Position numbers and translations under genes: made by a program
In this document: positions 61,673 to 64,000 of the stretch, piece after piece
How the letters are laid out: each line of letters opens with the position of its first letter
Position numbering within the stretch: position 1 is the stretch's first letter
The notes under the pieces: generated by a model
Database searches by the model: none
What the model was told of the DNA's origin: nothing
Seen by the model: only the letters and a program-made list of their open reading frames with translations
From: Ziziphus jujuba
Taxonomy: Eukaryota; Streptophyta; Magnoliopsida; Rosales; Rhamnaceae
Direction: 5' to 3'
NCBI RefSeq assembly: GCF_031755915.1
Contig: NC_083385.1
Span: 11,305,001 to 11,369,000 of the forward strand
Length of the DNA stretch: 64,000 bases

Positions 61673-64000
61673 CATTCCTCTTAAGTCCTGGGGAGGAGCT
61701 TTGCGCCTAATGATATCTCGCATTATCATTATAATATAATAACCGCATTCCGTACTCCTGGGCTGCATCGGTGTCTAAATTTGCAAACAGTAAATTATGT
61801 GTAATATTAGATACAAATATATACAAGTATTTAAATTAACTAACAACTAATAATGGTAAGTTTATATATAATAATTACCTTAGTATTTTGCCACCGAAGT
61901 TTCTTTTCAGATGTCTTTCCTTGGTTCCATGCAACGAAGGAACTATATAGAAATATAAATATTGTTATAAGATTATATAGTAGCTTCAAAAGTACAAATC
62001 CAATATAAGAACAATTAATTAAAAATATTAGAGTTATTAAACTTACTCGTCGATCAAAGTTTTTAGATCCTTATCAATTATATTCTTATGAGTCTTCAAA
62101 GAATCAAAAAACCATGTTACTGCTTTGTATAAATCAATAACACATAGCATCCAATGATTCCTAAAAACACCAATAAATATTTTAGTTAATATGATGCTTT
62201 TCGAAATTAATATTTTCAAAACATAATTCAATTAAAACTAACAAAATATTACCTTGCACAGAAGGGAAAGAACCATAGTTGATTATTTCTTGCATCTTGC
62301 CATCTACTCAATATATTTATCATCCGTTCATGAGGGTTTGGATGACCAACCGAAGCAATAATATCCGGATGAACAAAGCAATAATTCCCTTCGAAGGAGC
62401 CCATCAATCCCTTATATAAATGCCTACATAATCCGATTACAAGTAATTATAGTGTATAATTAATTAAATTAAAGAATTAGTTATAAAGACATCCAAATTT
62501 AGTTTACCTTATGTAGAACAAGATGCATTCGGAAGATAATTCTTGCATGTAACAAAAATCGTTTATATCACTCCTCGCTATGCCCAACTGTTGTTCTTCC
62601 CCAAAGATCTCTTTTTTCATATTAAAAAACCATAAATGATCGCTATCGATGTCCTTGATCTGACGTAGCAACTCTCGGATCGTTGGGGTAACGACTAAAG
62701 GATCAACATTATCATCTTGATCATTCTCAACATTTGACCTGTTCGAGCTTCCCTACAAATATCAACAAAAAACATTTAAAATAGAACAAAAATGAAATTA
62801 TTTTAAACTTCATTAATATATATAGCCGCATCGTACAATACCTCCTCAGATGGCAAGATAACAAGATCTCTTGGCCATGCAACAAATGCACCTTCAGCAT
62901 CACCGACACGTATGATGTCAAATGACAGAATAGGCAAAGGCGCAAATCCATCAATAACGTCATCAACAGTGACCTTATAATTTGCTGCACCTAGCTTCAC
63001 ACCATGGCACATATCCGTTGGCAGCGAAGGTACCAAAGTGCCACATGCTACTATATGGCCAACATTGCCTTGTGCAAGATTGCATTTTACACCCTACAAA
63101 GTTTTAAAAAAAAAATTAAAAAAATTAATATATGTTCACATGACAATATTCCTTTAACTTAAAGACTCGATCCCATGACCTCATGGAGGCAGGTAAGACT
63201 CTTCAACCACGGGAGCTATATAGATAATAATAACCCACTTAAACATACATATATATATGAAATAATTACCTCAGGATAGATCCGAGGAGCATCAATCCAA
63301 GATGTAGATTAGGTCCCATGAGCAGCAACATCATCGACTTGGGTCCTAGGAGCATCAACATCATCGGCTGGGGGGGTCCCATGAGCAGCAACATCATCGA
63401 CTTGGGTCCCAGGAGCATCAACATCATCGGCTGGGGGGGTCCCTTGACCAGCAACATCATCGACTTGGGTCCCAGGAGCAGCAACAGAATCGGCTGGATG
63501 AGTGAGTGACGGAATGTTAATACCACATGCCGATATGAGTGCATCAACTTGGGCAGCGCTGCTACTGCTTGAATTTCTGACAATCGCCACCAGACCTTTG
63601 AGCAGCATCTCATAGATTGCATTGTTTCCACTTTCCTCCGACTTGGTCTTTTTTTGTGAACTCGGCTTAGGAGTATGGCAAAAGTTAGTCACCGTGTATG
63701 CTTTGCCTCGACCCTTAAGCCTACCTCCATACTCCTCTTTTCCCAAAGCTTGTGTGAGGATATCCACTGGAGGTGAAGGCCGAATTTCTCCTTCTGTTGC
63801 CTTCTTCTTTAAGTCATTCTACAATATATTGTTTAAATGATTGAATATATCAGTTTATATAATAATGAACTAAATAATAATATATGCAACAAATATTCAT
63901 AAAAAATACAATACTCATAATTTATTCCGCTACATGTTCAGTTTCTTCATTTGCATATTTTCCATCCTTCCCCATACGTGCCCGTATCCTTAGGTCATCT
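61673..64000 (-). CDS. CACTA element protein with DUF8039-like region and Ulp1-type C48 protease domain (partial, one in-frame stop)
   Basis: Eight exons join in phase: 64000-63934, 63818-63270, 63093-62842, 62752-62508, 62423-62253, 62160-62047, 61942-61879 and 61774-61673. Exon 2 has LTQALGKEEYGGRLKGRG, typical of En/Spm-associated proteins, then a PPADDVDAPGTQVDDVA repeat. Exon 3 (CNLAQGNVGHIVACGTL to FVAWPRDLVI) resembles DUF8039. Exons 4-8 form a Ulp1-like cysteine protease: IFGEEQQ.., ELSSECILFYIRHLY, His in NHWML, Asp in FFDSL, and Gln-Cys in MQPRSTECGYY. The H, D, Q and C catalytic residues are all present. An in-frame TAA (63311-63309) lies in exon 2 just after the repeat. The function in transposition is unknown; such domains are commonly carried by plant CACTA and MULE elements. 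The true C-terminus is not fixed. Confidence 0.75.
63309..63480 (-). repeat. In-frame coding minisatellite (~60-bp unit)
   Basis: The unit encodes GTPPADDVDAPGTQVDDVA(A/G)(H/Q) and is present about 2.7 times. The last, partial unit has TAATCTACA where the others have CCCCCAGCC, so the stop codon arose inside a degenerate repeat copy. Confidence 0.8.

Larger units (their letters stand above)
57882..64000 (-). mobile_element. Second, larger CACTA element (left part; runs off the window)
   Basis: The left terminus CATTATGCGAAAATTAAGCT aligns with CACTATATAAAAATTGATAT of the first element. The following 150 bases are co-linear (AACGACGTTAC / AGCGGCGTTAC, AAAAATTCGACC / AAAAATTCAATA). The fourth-rank terminal motif reads CATTA instead of CACTA. 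The element then has a 3-kb subterminal array (58270-61380) and a minus-strand protein gene (61673-64000). The transposase gene and right end would lie outside the window. Confidence 0.8.

Noticed and set aside
63266..63631. 121-residue ORF with a repetitive LLLGPKSMMLL pattern
   Set aside because: It is an out-of-frame reading of the coding minisatellite in the transposon protein.

Overview
This is AT-rich nuclear DNA from a flowering plant, probably a eudicot; the species cannot be fixed from the sequence. The evidence is spliced genes with GT-AG introns, precursors of plant C-terminally encoded peptides (CEP), long (TA)n tracts, and plant CACTA, hAT and MITE-type transposons.

Left edge (1-1810): the 5' end of a minus-strand housekeeping-type gene that resembles the plant homologue of TMEM131. 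Two exons and one intron are visible and the gene continues off the window. It is followed by a 0.22-kb tandem duplication, a GC-richer island without a convincing gene, and featureless AT-rich DNA.

Middle (about 6.9-43.3 kb): a cluster of small secreted-peptide precursor genes. On the plus strand are a truncated copy (12490), a copy without its start codon (18415), a copy with promoter and 3' flank but no coding region (about 21.8 kb), and an intact 155-residue gene (23143). The first three lie in tandemly duplicated DNA. The plus-strand members carry an unusual core (TTSSGNSPG..GHS) in place of the canonical FRPT.PG.SPGVGH. Facing them on the minus strand are three canonical CEP precursors, at 32198, 36171 and 42939; the last has three CEP-like domains. 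The promoter and 5' leader of the plus gene at 23143 and the minus gene at 36171 are clearly homologous, so the two halves of the cluster share an origin. All precursors have an N-terminal signal peptide followed by a conserved (I/V/M)(E/Q)(G/A)R block, a variable spacer and the peptide domain. They would be secreted and processed to mobile peptide hormones.

Right part (43.5-64 kb): transposon-rich DNA. It holds MITEs, a 1-kb element with long terminal inverted repeats, a hAT-type element with an 8-bp target duplication, a complete 4.4-kb CACTA element (48680-53124) with a perfect CAT target duplication and a decayed transposase exon, and the left 6 kb of a related, larger CACTA element. The larger element has about 19 head-to-tail copies of a roughly 170-bp subterminal repeat and a minus-strand spliced gene with a DUF8039-like region and a Ulp1-type cysteine protease domain. 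That gene has one in-frame stop.
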